64,000 bases of DNA from UBA668 sp041918155 (lineage in GTDB: Bacteria > Actinomycetota > Acidimicrobiia > Acidimicrobiales > Ilumatobacteraceae), in contig JAYRWH010000056.1 of assembly GCA_041918155.1 (NCBI GenBank), positions 1-64,000 on the forward strand. The letters are read 5' to 3'. Under the pieces are notes generated by a model. That model saw only the letters and a list, made by a program, of their open reading frames with translations, had not been told where the DNA came from and searched no databases. This document shows, in pieces, positions 9,067-17,324 of the stretch. Made by a program: the position numbers and the translations under genes. How positions within the stretch are numbered: the stretch's first letter is position 1; each line of letters begins with the position of its first letter.

Positions 9067-10223
9067 GCACCGTTGCCTACTCCCACCCTGCGCTCGTCGA
9101 CGCGTCGCTGCCCGACGAGGCATTCGTCGCCGCGCTCGCCGGGTTCCTCTGCATGAACGTGCACCGCCTGGCCGCCCTGCTGCGGCACCACTCGCCGCGC
9201 GAAGCCTGGGCCGTGGCCGTCGGCGAAGCGCCGGCCCGGGGTCCGGTCGCTCAGGCACTCACCGGCAAGGGCGTGCGCGCCGCGTGGGCGAAGTGCGCGG
9301 CTGAGCGGCCGCCGGCGCAGGTGTGGCAACGCTGCCTCGACCTCGGGCTGGAGGTATTGCCCTATGGTCACCCGCGTTACCCGGCCCTGCTGCTCGATGA
9401 TCCGCTGCCTCCGCCGGTGTTGTTCGCCAAGGGCGATCTCGGCCTGCTCGCCGGACGCAAGGTCGGCATCGTCGGCACGCGTAACGCCACCGCCGCGGGC
9501 CGGCATGCGGCGCGCCAACTCGGGCACGATCTCGCTGCGGCCGACGTGCACGTGGTGTCGGGACTCGCCCGCGGGATCGACGGCTGCGCGCACCAGGGTG
9601 TGCTCGCCGCGGAAGGTTCCGGTCGACCCGTCGGCGTGGTCGCTTCGGGCCACGACGTCGTCTACCCGCGCGAGCATCGCGACATGTGGGCCGCGGTCGC
9701 CAACTGCGGCTTGCTGTTGTCCGAAGGGCCGCCGGGCACGGCCCCCGAGGCGCACCGCTTCCCCCTGCGCAACCGCATCATTGCCGCGCTCTCCGAGGCC
9801 GTGGTCGTGGTCGAGTCGCGCGAGAAGGGCGGCTCGCTGCTCACCGCCGGCGACGCGACCGCGCGCAATGTGCCGGTGATGGCGATGCCTGGGCCGGTGG
9901 GTCGCCGGGCCGGGGCGGGCACGAACCAGTTGTTGTGCGACGGCGCAATCCCGGTGACGGGTGCCGCCGATGTGCTCACCCAGCTCTCGTTCCAGCATGT
10001 GCGCGATATCACCGTGCCCGTCGATCTGAGGGTGCGTCCGCGTAGGGCCGACGTGCCGGTGTACCGCCTGCTGCAAGCGGAGCCGCGCACGATCGACGGG
10101 GTCGCGTTGGGCCTTGGCGGCAGCCTGGTCGAGGTGGCCATGACGCTCGCCCGGTTGGAGTCGGCGGGATGGATCGCGCAGGCCGACGGGTGGTTCGAGT
10201 GTGTGGGGTCACCCTTGCGATGA
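9063..10223 (+). CDS. dprA: DNA processing protein DprA
   Basis: A 386-residue DprA (Smf) protein, which protects incoming single-stranded DNA and loads RecA. The Rossmann-like domain starts near residue 134 (VGIVGTRNATAAG), with VVSGLARGIDGCAHQGVL, SEGPPGTAPEAHRFPLRNRI and VVVESREKGGSLLTA as family signatures. A winged-helix-like C-terminal domain follows (IDGVALGLGGSLVEVAMTLARL). An N-terminal HhH-like part of about 100 residues is present. The start ATG overlaps the comM stop (ATGA), giving translational coupling. Confidence 0.94.
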   Translation: MSTVAYSHPALVDASLPDEAFVAALAGFLCMNVHRLAALLRHHSPREAWAVAVGEAPARGPVAQALTGKGVRAAWAKCAAERPPAQVWQRCLDLGLEVLPYGHPRYPALLLDDPLPPPVLFAKGDLGLLAGRKVGIVGTRNATAAGRHAARQLGHDLAAADVHVVSGLARGIDGCAHQGVLAAEGSGRPVGVVASGHDVVYPREHRDMWAAVANCGLLLSEGPPGTAPEAHRFPLRNRIIAALSEAVVVVESREKGGSLLTAGDATARNVPVMAMPGPVGRRAGAGTNQLLCDGAIPVTGAADVLTQLSFQHVRDITVPVDLRVRPRRADVPVYRLLQAEPRTIDGVALGLGGSLVEVAMTLARLESAGWIAQADGWFECVGSPLR

Positions 10224-10234
10224 GACGGACGGTT

Positions 10235-10240
10235 TACCCT
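10235..10240 (+). promoter_or_regulatory. Putative -10 (TACCCT) upstream of xerC
   Basis: TACCCT ends eight bases before the xerC ATG at 10249, just after the dprA stop; GGAG lies in the eight-base spacer. It could serve the xerC-sigma pair independently of comM-dprA. Confidence 0.35.
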
Positions 10241-10248
10241 GTGGAGAC

Positions 10249-11196
10249 ATGGCTGCTCGCTCTGCTGCTCCTTTGCCGACCGTCGAGGTGGCGGCACCGG
10301 CTGTGCTCGGTGGCGAACCATGGCGCATCGATGCGTTCGTGGCGTCGCTCACGAGCAGCTCCGACAACACGGTCAGCGCATACCGAAGCGATGTCGAGGG
10401 CTTCATCGAGTGGGCCGCGCGCGGCGGAACCACCGCGCCGGCCGGTGTCGATCGCATCCTCCTGCGCCGCTATGTCGCTTTCCTCACCACCACCGGCAAG
10501 GCCAAGCGCACGGTGGCGCGCAAGGTGTCCGCGCTGCGGCGCTACTTCGCCTACCTGCGCCGCACGGGCGTGGTGGCGGTCGATCCATCGGTGGCGCTCA
10601 GATCGCCAGCCGGTGATGGTCGCCTGCCGCGGGTGCTCGACCTCGACGACGTGTCCCGGCTGCTCGACGGCCCGACGCCCGACGACGAACCGCAGTGGCG
10701 GCGTCTGCGCGATGACGCGGTGCTCGAAGTGCTGTACGGCAGCGGCGTCCGCGTCGGCGAGTTGTGTGGGTTGGATCTGGATTCGCTCGACCTCGCTGCG
10801 GGAGCCGCCACAGTGTGGGGCAAGGGTTCGAAGCAACGGCGGGTGCCCCTCGGCGCTCCGGCCGTGCACGCTCTGCGCGCATGGGTCGCCGTTCGTCACG
10901 AGGTGGTTCCGGCCGCGGCCGGCCCGGCCCTGTTCGGCAACGAGCGCGGCGCCCGGCTCACTCCCCGCGACGTCAGGCGGATCATCGACCGGCGGTCGCT
11001 GGGGCAGAACCTGGCACCGACCCACCCGCATGCCTTGCGGCACACGTTCGCGACCCACCTGCTCGATGGCGGAGCTGATCTTCGTGCTGTCCAGGAGCTA
11101 CTCGGTCATGCCGATGTCGCCACCACGCAGCGCTACACACACGTCAGCAATCATCGGTTGCGCGACGCTTACGCCGAGGCACATCCGCGGGCATGA
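10249..11196 (+). CDS. xerC: Tyrosine recombinase XerC
   Basis: A 315-residue tyrosine site-specific recombinase that resolves chromosome dimers at dif with XerD. An N-terminal SAM-like core-binding domain (residues about 24-115) precedes the catalytic domain with R168 (GSGVRVGEL), K192 (GKGSKQRRVPL), H261-x2-R264 (HALRHTFATH), H287 (LLGHADV) and the nucleophile Y296 (TQRYTHVS). All catalytic residues are present. The position between dprA and a WhiG-type sigma gene is the normal actinobacterial arrangement. Its stop overlaps the next start by 4 bases. Confidence 0.93.
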   Translation: MAARSAAPLPTVEVAAPAVLGGEPWRIDAFVASLTSSSDNTVSAYRSDVEGFIEWAARGGTTAPAGVDRILLRRYVAFLTTTGKAKRTVARKVSALRRYFAYLRRTGVVAVDPSVALRSPAGDGRLPRVLDLDDVSRLLDGPTPDDEPQWRRLRDDAVLEVLYGSGVRVGELCGLDLDSLDLAAGAATVWGKGSKQRRVPLGAPAVHALRAWVAVRHEVVPAAAGPALFGNERGARLTPRDVRRIIDRRSLGQNLAPTHPHALRHTFATHLLDGGADLRAVQELLGHADVATTQRYTHVSNHRLRDAYAEAHPRA

Positions 11197-11945
11197 GAAC
11201 AGAGATCGATCTCGATGGCTGGTGGCAGCGCTGGTTCGACCGGCGCGACCCGGTCGCACGCGACCGGCTGATCGTGCACTACTCGCCGTTGGTGAAGTTC
11301 GTCGCCGGCCGTGTCGGTGCCGGCTTGCCGAACAGCGTCGACCCCGGCGACCTCGTCAGCGCAGGGGTTTTCGGCCTCATCGATGCGGTCGAGCGCTTCG
11401 ATCCCGAGCGTGGGGTGAAGTTCGAGACGTTCGCTGTGCCCCGCATCCGTGGCGCGGTGTTCGACGGGCTGCGCTCGCTCGACTGGGTGCCGCGCTCGGT
11501 GCGCAGCCGCGCCCGCGAGGTGGAGAACGCGTTCCAGGATCTGGAGGGCAAGCTCGGCCGTGCCCCGTCCGACGAAGAGTTGTCCGGTCAGTTGAAGATC
11601 TCCGGCACCGAGTTCCAGAAATGGCTGGCCTCGATCGCGTCCACCACGGTCGGCCCGCTCGACCGGGCCCTGGTGGCCGGCGCCGAGCCGCGGGCACTCA
11701 CCGGGGATGTGCCCGATTCGCCCTCGGCGATGGTGGAGGAGAAGGAAGTGCGCCGCCTGGTGCGCGGCGAGCTGAAGCGCCTGCCCGAACGGGAGAAGCT
11801 GGTGCTGTCGCTGTATTACGACGAGGGTCTCACGCTCGCCGAGATCGGGTCGGTGCTCGGTGTCACCGAGAGCCGCGTCTCGCAGATTCACACCAAGGCC
11901 GTGCTGCACCTGCGCGCCCGCCTGTCGGCCACCGGCGTCACCTGA
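11193..11945 (+). CDS. whiG: FliA/WhiG-family RNA polymerase sigma factor
   Basis: A 250-residue sigma-70 family protein of the FliA/WhiG group. Region 2 is visible in DLVSAGVFGLIDAVERFDPE and the following KFETFAVPRIRGAVFD core-binding/-10 segment. Region 3 follows (about 85-150), and region 4 is LPEREKLVLSLYYDEGLTLAEIG followed by the recognition helix VTESRVSQIHTKAVLHLR. In Streptomyces WhiG controls sporulation; in motile relatives the same group drives flagellar genes. No flagellar or anti-sigma (FlgM/RsiG) gene is seen here, so the regulon is unknown. The ATG overlaps the xerC stop (ATGA). Confidence 0.85.
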   Translation: MRTEIDLDGWWQRWFDRRDPVARDRLIVHYSPLVKFVAGRVGAGLPNSVDPGDLVSAGVFGLIDAVERFDPERGVKFETFAVPRIRGAVFDGLRSLDWVPRSVRSRAREVENAFQDLEGKLGRAPSDEELSGQLKISGTEFQKWLASIASTTVGPLDRALVAGAEPRALTGDVPDSPSAMVEEKEVRRLVRGELKRLPEREKLVLSLYYDEGLTLAEIGSVLGVTESRVSQIHTKAVLHLRARLSATGVT

Positions 11946-11994
11946 GCTCGGCCACGTCGGCCCCGGTAGGGGTGGCCCAGATGGCGGGAATGCA

Positions 11995-12525
11995 GTGATC
12001 CTGCTCGTCGTCGCCCTGGTATGGCTGGCTGGGCCGTGCATCACGCCGCCGGTGCCCGGCCCGATCGTGGTGCCATTCCGCCAGCCGGCATGCCCGTACT
12101 GCCCGGGCCATCGCGGGGTGGAGTACGCGCCGGCACCGGGCACCCCGGTGCACGCCGTGGCCTCGGGCGTGGTGACGTTCGCCGGCAACGTGGCGGGCAC
12201 CCTCTACGTGGTGCTGCGCCAGGACGACGGCCTGCTCGCCACGTATGGGTTCCTGCAGGCCGCGGCGGTGCACTCCGGACAGTCGGTGGCGGCCGGTGGG
12301 GTGGTGGGCTTCAGCAGCGCCCGGCTGTACTTCGGCTGGCGACGCGATGGGGTGCCGGTGGATCCCACTCCGGCGCTCAGCGGCACTCGCGCCCGCCCGC
12401 GGTTGGTGCCCACGAACGGCGCCCGCCCACGCCCTGGGCCGCCCGGCGGTGCGTGCCCCGCCGCGAGGGCCCCGCCGCTGGCGAGAGCCCTGGCGGGTGG
12501 AGTTACCTGGGGTCGCGCCCGATAA
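11995..12525 (+). CDS. Degenerate LytM/M23-fold protein lacking metal ligands
   Basis: A 176-residue secreted or membrane-anchored protein: hydrophobic N-terminus ILLVVALVWLAGP, then an M23 (LytM) beta-sandwich recognisable from HRGVEYAPAPGTPVHAVASG and GVVTFAGNVAGTLYVVL. The zinc ligands of active M23 peptidases appear lost: the H-x3-D motif reads H39-x3-E43, and the usual H-x-H near LHFE reads LYFGW (Y112-F-G). A likely pseudo-enzyme therefore, perhaps binding peptidoglycan or regulating an amidase as other degenerate LytM proteins do. The GTG at 11995 was chosen because it puts the hydrophobic segment at the N-terminus. M23 genes next to rpsB are common in actinobacteria. The C-terminus is arginine- and proline-rich. 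Confidence 0.7.
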   Translation: MILLVVALVWLAGPCITPPVPGPIVVPFRQPACPYCPGHRGVEYAPAPGTPVHAVASGVVTFAGNVAGTLYVVLRQDDGLLATYGFLQAAAVHSGQSVAAGGVVGFSSARLYFGWRRDGVPVDPTPALSGTRARPRLVPTNGARPRPGPPGGACPAARAPPLARALAGGVTWGRAR

Positions 12526-12528
12526 CAT
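12523..12528 (+). promoter_or_regulatory. Putative -10 (TAACAT) of the rpsB-tsf transcript
   Basis: TAACAT in the context CCCGATAACAT lies 110 bases before the rpsB ATG and predicts a 5' leader of about 100 bases that would contain the 12567-12608 hairpin. No convincing -35 hexamer is visible. Confidence 0.35.
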
Positions 12529-12566
12529 CTATCGACGGTCTGCCATCCCGGTGGGCCCGAAAACAC

Positions 12567-12608
12567 ACACGTGCCCGCCTGCGGTCGCCTTGGCGCCCGG
12601 GCACGTGT
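12567..12608 (+). promoter_or_regulatory. 11-bp leader hairpin upstream of rpsB
   Basis: ACACGTGCCCG (12567-12577) and its exact complement CGGGCACGTGT (12598-12608) enclose a 20-base loop. The stem ends 30 bases before the rpsB start and 13 bases before the AGGAGAGGAG ribosome site. No T-run follows, so it is more likely an mRNA leader structure, possibly for S2 feedback, than a terminator. Confidence 0.55.
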
Positions 12609-12638
12609 ACCGCCAACCGCAGGAGAGGAGCAATCACC

Positions 12639-13514
<876 letters not shown>

Positions 13515-13536
13515 CCCAGAGAGAGCTTGATCAGCA

Positions 13537-14325
13537 ATGTCATTCACCGCCAAGGACGTACAGGCGCTGCGCCAGGCCACCGGCGCCGGCATGATGGACG
13601 CCAAGAAGGCCCTCGAGGCCAATGACGGCGACATGGAGGCCAGCAAGCAGTGGCTCCGTGAGAAGGGCCTCGCGGCCAGCGCCAAGCGCGACGACCGCGA
13701 GAACACCCAGGGCGTCGTGGCCCTCGTGATCAACGGCGCTGTCGGTGCCATCGTCAAGCTGAAGAGCGAGACCGACTTCGTCGCGTCCAGCGACCAGTTC
13801 AAGGGCGAAGCCCAGGCGCTGGCCGAGCTGGTGGCTGCCAAAGGCGAGGCCGCAGTCGCCGAGCGGGCAGCGATCCTCGACGATCTCAAGATTACGCTGA
13901 AGGAGAAGATCGAGCTCGGCGAGGTCGTGCGTATCGAGGCCGCCGCCGGCAATGTCCTCGACAGCTACCTGCACATCCAGGGCGGCCGCGGCGTCAATGC
14001 GGTGCTCGTCGAGATGGCGGGCGCCACGCAAGAGCTGGCCCACGACATCGCCGTGCACATCGGCTTCGCCCGCCCGAAGTACCTCGCGCGCACCGAGGTG
14101 CCCGCCGACCTGGTGGATAAGGAGCGGGCCACGCTCGAAACCCTCAGCCGCAACGAGGGCAAGCCCGAGGCCGCGCTGCCGAAGATCGTCGAGGGTCGCC
14201 TCAACGGCTTCTTCAAGGACGTTGCGTTGCTCGAGCAGCCCTACGCCAAGGACGACAAGCAGTCGGTCACCCAAGTGATCGGCAAGGCGACGATCGTCCG
14301 CTACGCCCAGGTCGAGATCGGCTGA
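13537..14325 (+). CDS. tsf: Translation elongation factor Ts
   Basis: A 262-residue EF-Ts, the guanine nucleotide exchange factor for EF-Tu. The N-terminal UBA-like domain LRQATGAGMMDAKKALEAND and the exchange motif KSETDFVA are intact, followed by two core subdomains (SYLHIQGGRGVNAVLVEM, DIAVHIGFARPKYLARTEVP). It lies 22 bases after rpsB with a GAGAGAG ribosome site and is co-transcribed with it in nearly all bacteria. Confidence 0.97.
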   Translation: MSFTAKDVQALRQATGAGMMDAKKALEANDGDMEASKQWLREKGLAASAKRDDRENTQGVVALVINGAVGAIVKLKSETDFVASSDQFKGEAQALAELVAAKGEAAVAERAAILDDLKITLKEKIELGEVVRIEAAAGNVLDSYLHIQGGRGVNAVLVEMAGATQELAHDIAVHIGFARPKYLARTEVPADLVDKERATLETLSRNEGKPEAALPKIVEGRLNGFFKDVALLEQPYAKDDKQSVTQVIGKATIVRYAQVEIG

Positions 14326-14330
14326 TCGCG

Positions 14331-15056
14331 ATGACCTCCCCGCGGTGGAAGCGAATCGTCTTCAAACCGTCGGGGGAGGCATTGGCCGGCCCTTCTGGGT
14401 ACGGCCTCGATGCCGACACGCTCGACGCGACGGCGCAGGAGATCATCGCCGTCCGCCAAATGGGCGTCGATGTCGTCGTGGTCGTCGGCGGCGGCAACTT
14501 CTGGCGGGGCCGCCAGGGGGCGATGTCCGGTATGGATGCCACACAGAGCGACCACATCGGCATGCTCGGTACGGTCATGAACGCGCTCGCGCTGCAGGAT
14601 GCGCTCGAGCGTGCCGGGCAGGACACGCGGGTGCAGAGTGCAATCGAGATGCCCCGCATCGCCGAGCCCTACATCCGTCGCCGCGCCATGCGCCACCTCG
14701 AGAAGGGCCGCGTCGTGATCTTCGCGGCCGGTACGGGCAACCCGTTCTTCACCACCGACACCGCCGCCGCGCTGCGCGCCGCCGAGATCGACGCTGATGC
14801 ACTGCTGAAGGGCACCCACTCGGGTGTCGACGGCGTGTACGACGCCGATCCGCGCACGGTGCCCACCGCGAAGAAGTACGACGAGGTCAGCTACATCGAG
14901 GTCATGACCAAGGATCTCAAGGTCATGGACGCCACGGCGATCGCGTTCTGCCGCGACAACAAGATCCCGATCGTGGTGTTCGACCTCGGTGTGCCGGGCG
15001 CGTTGCAGTCGATTCTGCGTGGCGAGCCCGTCGGCACGATCGTCTGTGATCGCTGA
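14331..15056 (+). CDS. pyrH: UMP kinase
   Basis: A 241-residue bacterial UMP kinase (amino-acid-kinase fold) that phosphorylates UMP to UDP. KPSGEAL near the N-terminus corresponds to the usual KLSGEAL phosphate loop. GGGNFWRG, the MGMLGTVMNALALQDAL-type helix (here starting HIGMLG), GTGNPFFTTDTAAALRA and HSGVDGVYDADPR form the UMP and ATP sites. It starts five bases after tsf, so the genes are probably coupled. Hexameric UMP kinases are feedback-inhibited by UTP. Confidence 0.96.
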   Translation: MTSPRWKRIVFKPSGEALAGPSGYGLDADTLDATAQEIIAVRQMGVDVVVVVGGGNFWRGRQGAMSGMDATQSDHIGMLGTVMNALALQDALERAGQDTRVQSAIEMPRIAEPYIRRRAMRHLEKGRVVIFAAGTGNPFFTTDTAAALRAAEIDADALLKGTHSGVDGVYDADPRTVPTAKKYDEVSYIEVMTKDLKVMDATAIAFCRDNKIPIVVFDLGVPGALQSILRGEPVGTIVCDR

Positions 15057-15120
15057 GGTTTCGCCACCGTCCGCGGGCCCGCTGTGCGCCCTATGCACTG
15101 ACCTGGACCTCCGAGGTCGG

Positions 15121-15126
15121 TACGCT
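15121..15126 (+). promoter_or_regulatory. Putative -10 (TACGCT) of a leaderless frr transcript
   Basis: TACGCT ends exactly six bases before the frr GTG start at 15133 in the 76-base pyrH-frr gap, suggesting frr can be transcribed independently of rpsB-tsf-pyrH. Confidence 0.45.
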
Positions 15127-15132
15127 GGCAGG

Positions 15133-15690
15133 GTGACCGAAGAAACGATCCTCGACGCCATGGAGAAGATGGCCAAGGCCGTCGAGCACGTGCAGAGCCA
15201 GTTCACGACCGTACGTACTGGTCGCGCTACCCCGGCGCTCGTGGAGAAGCTGCTCGTCGAGTACTACGGCTCGCACGTGCCGCTGCAGCAACTTGCCGGC
15301 TTCCAGGTGCCAGAGGCGCGCCAGCTCATCGTCAAGCCGCACGACCGCGCCACGATGGGCGCCATCGAGAAGGCCATCCGCGACAGCGACTTGGGGATGA
15401 ACCCGAGCAACGACGGAGTGGTCATCCGCCTCAACTTCCCCGCCCTAACCGAAGAGCGACGCAGGGAGTACGTGAAGATCGTCAAGCACATGGCCGAGGA
15501 CGGCCGGATCGCGGTGCGCAACATCCGCCGCGACGCACGCAAGCATCTCGAAGCGGCAGAGAAGGCCGCCGAGATCTCGGCCGACGAACTCGAGCGCGCC
15601 GAGAAGGAGCTGGAGAAGACCACCCACGACCATGTGGAGCTGATCGACAAGGCATTCGGGCGCAAAGAGCAAGAGTTGTTGGAAGTCTGA
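15133..15690 (+). CDS. frr: Ribosome recycling factor
   Basis: A 185-residue RRF, which with EF-G splits ribosomes after termination. The three-helix bundle is clear: the opening helix with RTGRATPALVEKLLVEYYG, the hinge domain LPNFPALTEERRREYVKI-like segment (here LNFPALTEERRREYVKI), then RIAVRNIRRDARKHLE and a charged final helix. The GTG at 15133 gives the standard length. A predicted -10 sits six bases upstream, so initiation is probably leaderless. Confidence 0.96.
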   Translation: MTEETILDAMEKMAKAVEHVQSQFTTVRTGRATPALVEKLLVEYYGSHVPLQQLAGFQVPEARQLIVKPHDRATMGAIEKAIRDSDLGMNPSNDGVVIRLNFPALTEERRREYVKIVKHMAEDGRIAVRNIRRDARKHLEAAEKAAEISADELERAEKELEKTTHDHVELIDKAFGRKEQELLEV

Positions 15691-15732
15691 GCGGACGGAT
15701 CGACCCGGACCCGAGTCCGAGGAGGGCAACCG

Positions 15733-17271
15733 ATGAGTGACGATGTATGGCGCCGGCGGGGCCTGGAGGGTGATGACGATCTCGGCCCGCCCCTGTTCGA
15801 CGAGGGCCGCGACGACCGATCGACGTTGTCGTTCGGTGCGGCCCGCCACGAACCGCTTCCGCACTGGACCGAGCCACCCACCGGCGAGGTGCCCGATGTG
15901 CTCGCCACCGGCCAGCACGACGTGCACCCCGATGTCGACGTGTGGTCGTCGTTCTCCGATCAGGGGCCGACGTGGAGCGACGAGCCCACCAACCCTGACG
16001 CTGCGCACGGCGGCCATGAGCCGGGCCGCCTGCCACGGCGCAAGCCGACCTTCGACGATCTCGACGACCTCGACGATCTGTCGCCGCGCTTCGAGGAGGC
16101 GCCACCGGCCCGCTTCCAGGAGCCGTCGCGCGGCCTGTTCGATGACGACGCCCCGGCGTACGAAGCCCCGGCGTCGTACGAAGTGCCCACGACGTACGAA
16201 GAGCCGGTGACGGGCTTGTTCGACGAGGTGGGCGAATACGACGCGCCGCCGCCGCGGCGCGAGCAGGGGCGCATCCAGATCGGCACCGACCCCACTGATG
16301 GGGCGATGGCCCGGCCGCCGATGCCGCGTGGCCGCCCCCGCCCCGGCGAGCCCATCCGTGGCGGCCGCCCGCCGCGACCCGTCGGCGCCGGGCGTGGCCC
16401 CGCGCCCAGGCCTGTGGGCGGCACCAAGGGTCGCGACATGCCCACGGCGATCGCTGTCGGGCTGATCATCGCCGCGGTTTTCATCCTCGCGGTGAAGACC
16501 AAGCCCGTCGTGGTGGGCATCTTCGTCATCCTCGTGCTCGGCATGGCCGGCATCGAGTACTTCGACCGTGTTCGCGAGAAGGGCTACGAGCCGGCATTCT
16601 TGCCCGGCATCGTCGCCTGCGTCACCGCCCCACTGGCGGTGTACCACTACGGCATCGACGCGCTGCCACTGGTGATGGTGCTCGCGTTCGGGGCCTGCGC
16701 CCTCACGTTCATCGGCGCGCGCGGCATTGAATCGAACCCGATGCCGAACATGGCGATCTCCATGCTGGGCATCTGCTGGATCGGCATGATGGGCTCCTTC
16801 GGCGCGGCCATGGTGGGCGTGTCCAACCTGGGTGGGGGCAATCCCATCGGAACCGACACGCTCACCCTGGTCGCCATTGCGGTGGTCGCCAACGATGTCG
16901 GCGCGCTGTTCGTTGGCAGTGCTGTCGGGAAGTCGCCGCTGCGCGCATGGATCAGCCCGAACAAGAGCATCGAGGGCTTCATCGGCGGCACCATTGCGTC
17001 GCTGGGGGCGATGGTGCTCGTCGGCGTGTGGGGCAAGAGCACCACATGGAACAGCACCGGCGAGCTGCTCATGCTCGGTCTGGTTGTGGCCGTCGTCGGG
17101 CCCATCGGCGACCTCACGGAGAGCATGTTCAAGCGCAACCTCGATGTGAAGGACTTCGGTTCGATCATCAAGGGCCACGGTGGGGTGCTCGATCGTTTCG
17201 ATGCCTTCCTGTTCGCCATGCCGGCGGCGTACTACCTGCTCGAGTACTTGCAGCCCTGGACCTCGAAGTGA
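15733..17271 (+). CDS. cdsA: Phosphatidate cytidylyltransferase with long N-terminal extension
   Basis: A 512-residue protein; the catalytic membrane part is residues about 236-510, and the N-terminal ~235 residues are a proline-, acid- and arginine-rich, probably disordered cytoplasmic extension. The extension carries short repeats of the type YEAPASYEVPTTYEEP. Eight or so hydrophobic segments follow, and the C-terminal CDP-alcohol motif DLTESMFKRNLDVKDFG with IIKGHGGVLDRFDAFLFA is the CdsA signature. The enzyme makes CDP-diacylglycerol from phosphatidate and CTP for all phospholipid synthesis. A GAGGAGGG site precedes the ATG. Typical CdsA proteins are about 270-300 residues, so the extension is the oddity. 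Confidence 0.92.
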   Translation: MSDDVWRRRGLEGDDDLGPPLFDEGRDDRSTLSFGAARHEPLPHWTEPPTGEVPDVLATGQHDVHPDVDVWSSFSDQGPTWSDEPTNPDAAHGGHEPGRLPRRKPTFDDLDDLDDLSPRFEEAPPARFQEPSRGLFDDDAPAYEAPASYEVPTTYEEPVTGLFDEVGEYDAPPPRREQGRIQIGTDPTDGAMARPPMPRGRPRPGEPIRGGRPPRPVGAGRGPAPRPVGGTKGRDMPTAIAVGLIIAAVFILAVKTKPVVVGIFVILVLGMAGIEYFDRVREKGYEPAFLPGIVACVTAPLAVYHYGIDALPLVMVLAFGACALTFIGARGIESNPMPNMAISMLGICWIGMMGSFGAAMVGVSNLGGGNPIGTDTLTLVAIAVVANDVGALFVGSAVGKSPLRAWISPNKSIEGFIGGTIASLGAMVLVGVWGKSTTWNSTGELLMLGLVVAVVGPIGDLTESMFKRNLDVKDFGSIIKGHGGVLDRFDAFLFAMPAAYYLLEYLQPWTSK

Positions 17272-17324
17272 CCCGAGCCGGGCGCGGTGCAACCGGGCCG
17301 AAGGGCTGACAGACTCCACAACGC

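Noticed and set aside
12518..12525. CCCGATAA considered as a WhiG/FliA-type -10 for rpsB
   Set aside because: It is one base off the GCCGATAA consensus, but no TAAA-like -35 lies 15-16 bases upstream; treated as an ordinary -10 instead.
15445..17319. A 624-codon minus-strand frame opposite frr and cdsA
   Set aside because: Composition and lack of domains mark it as the complement shadow of cdsA.
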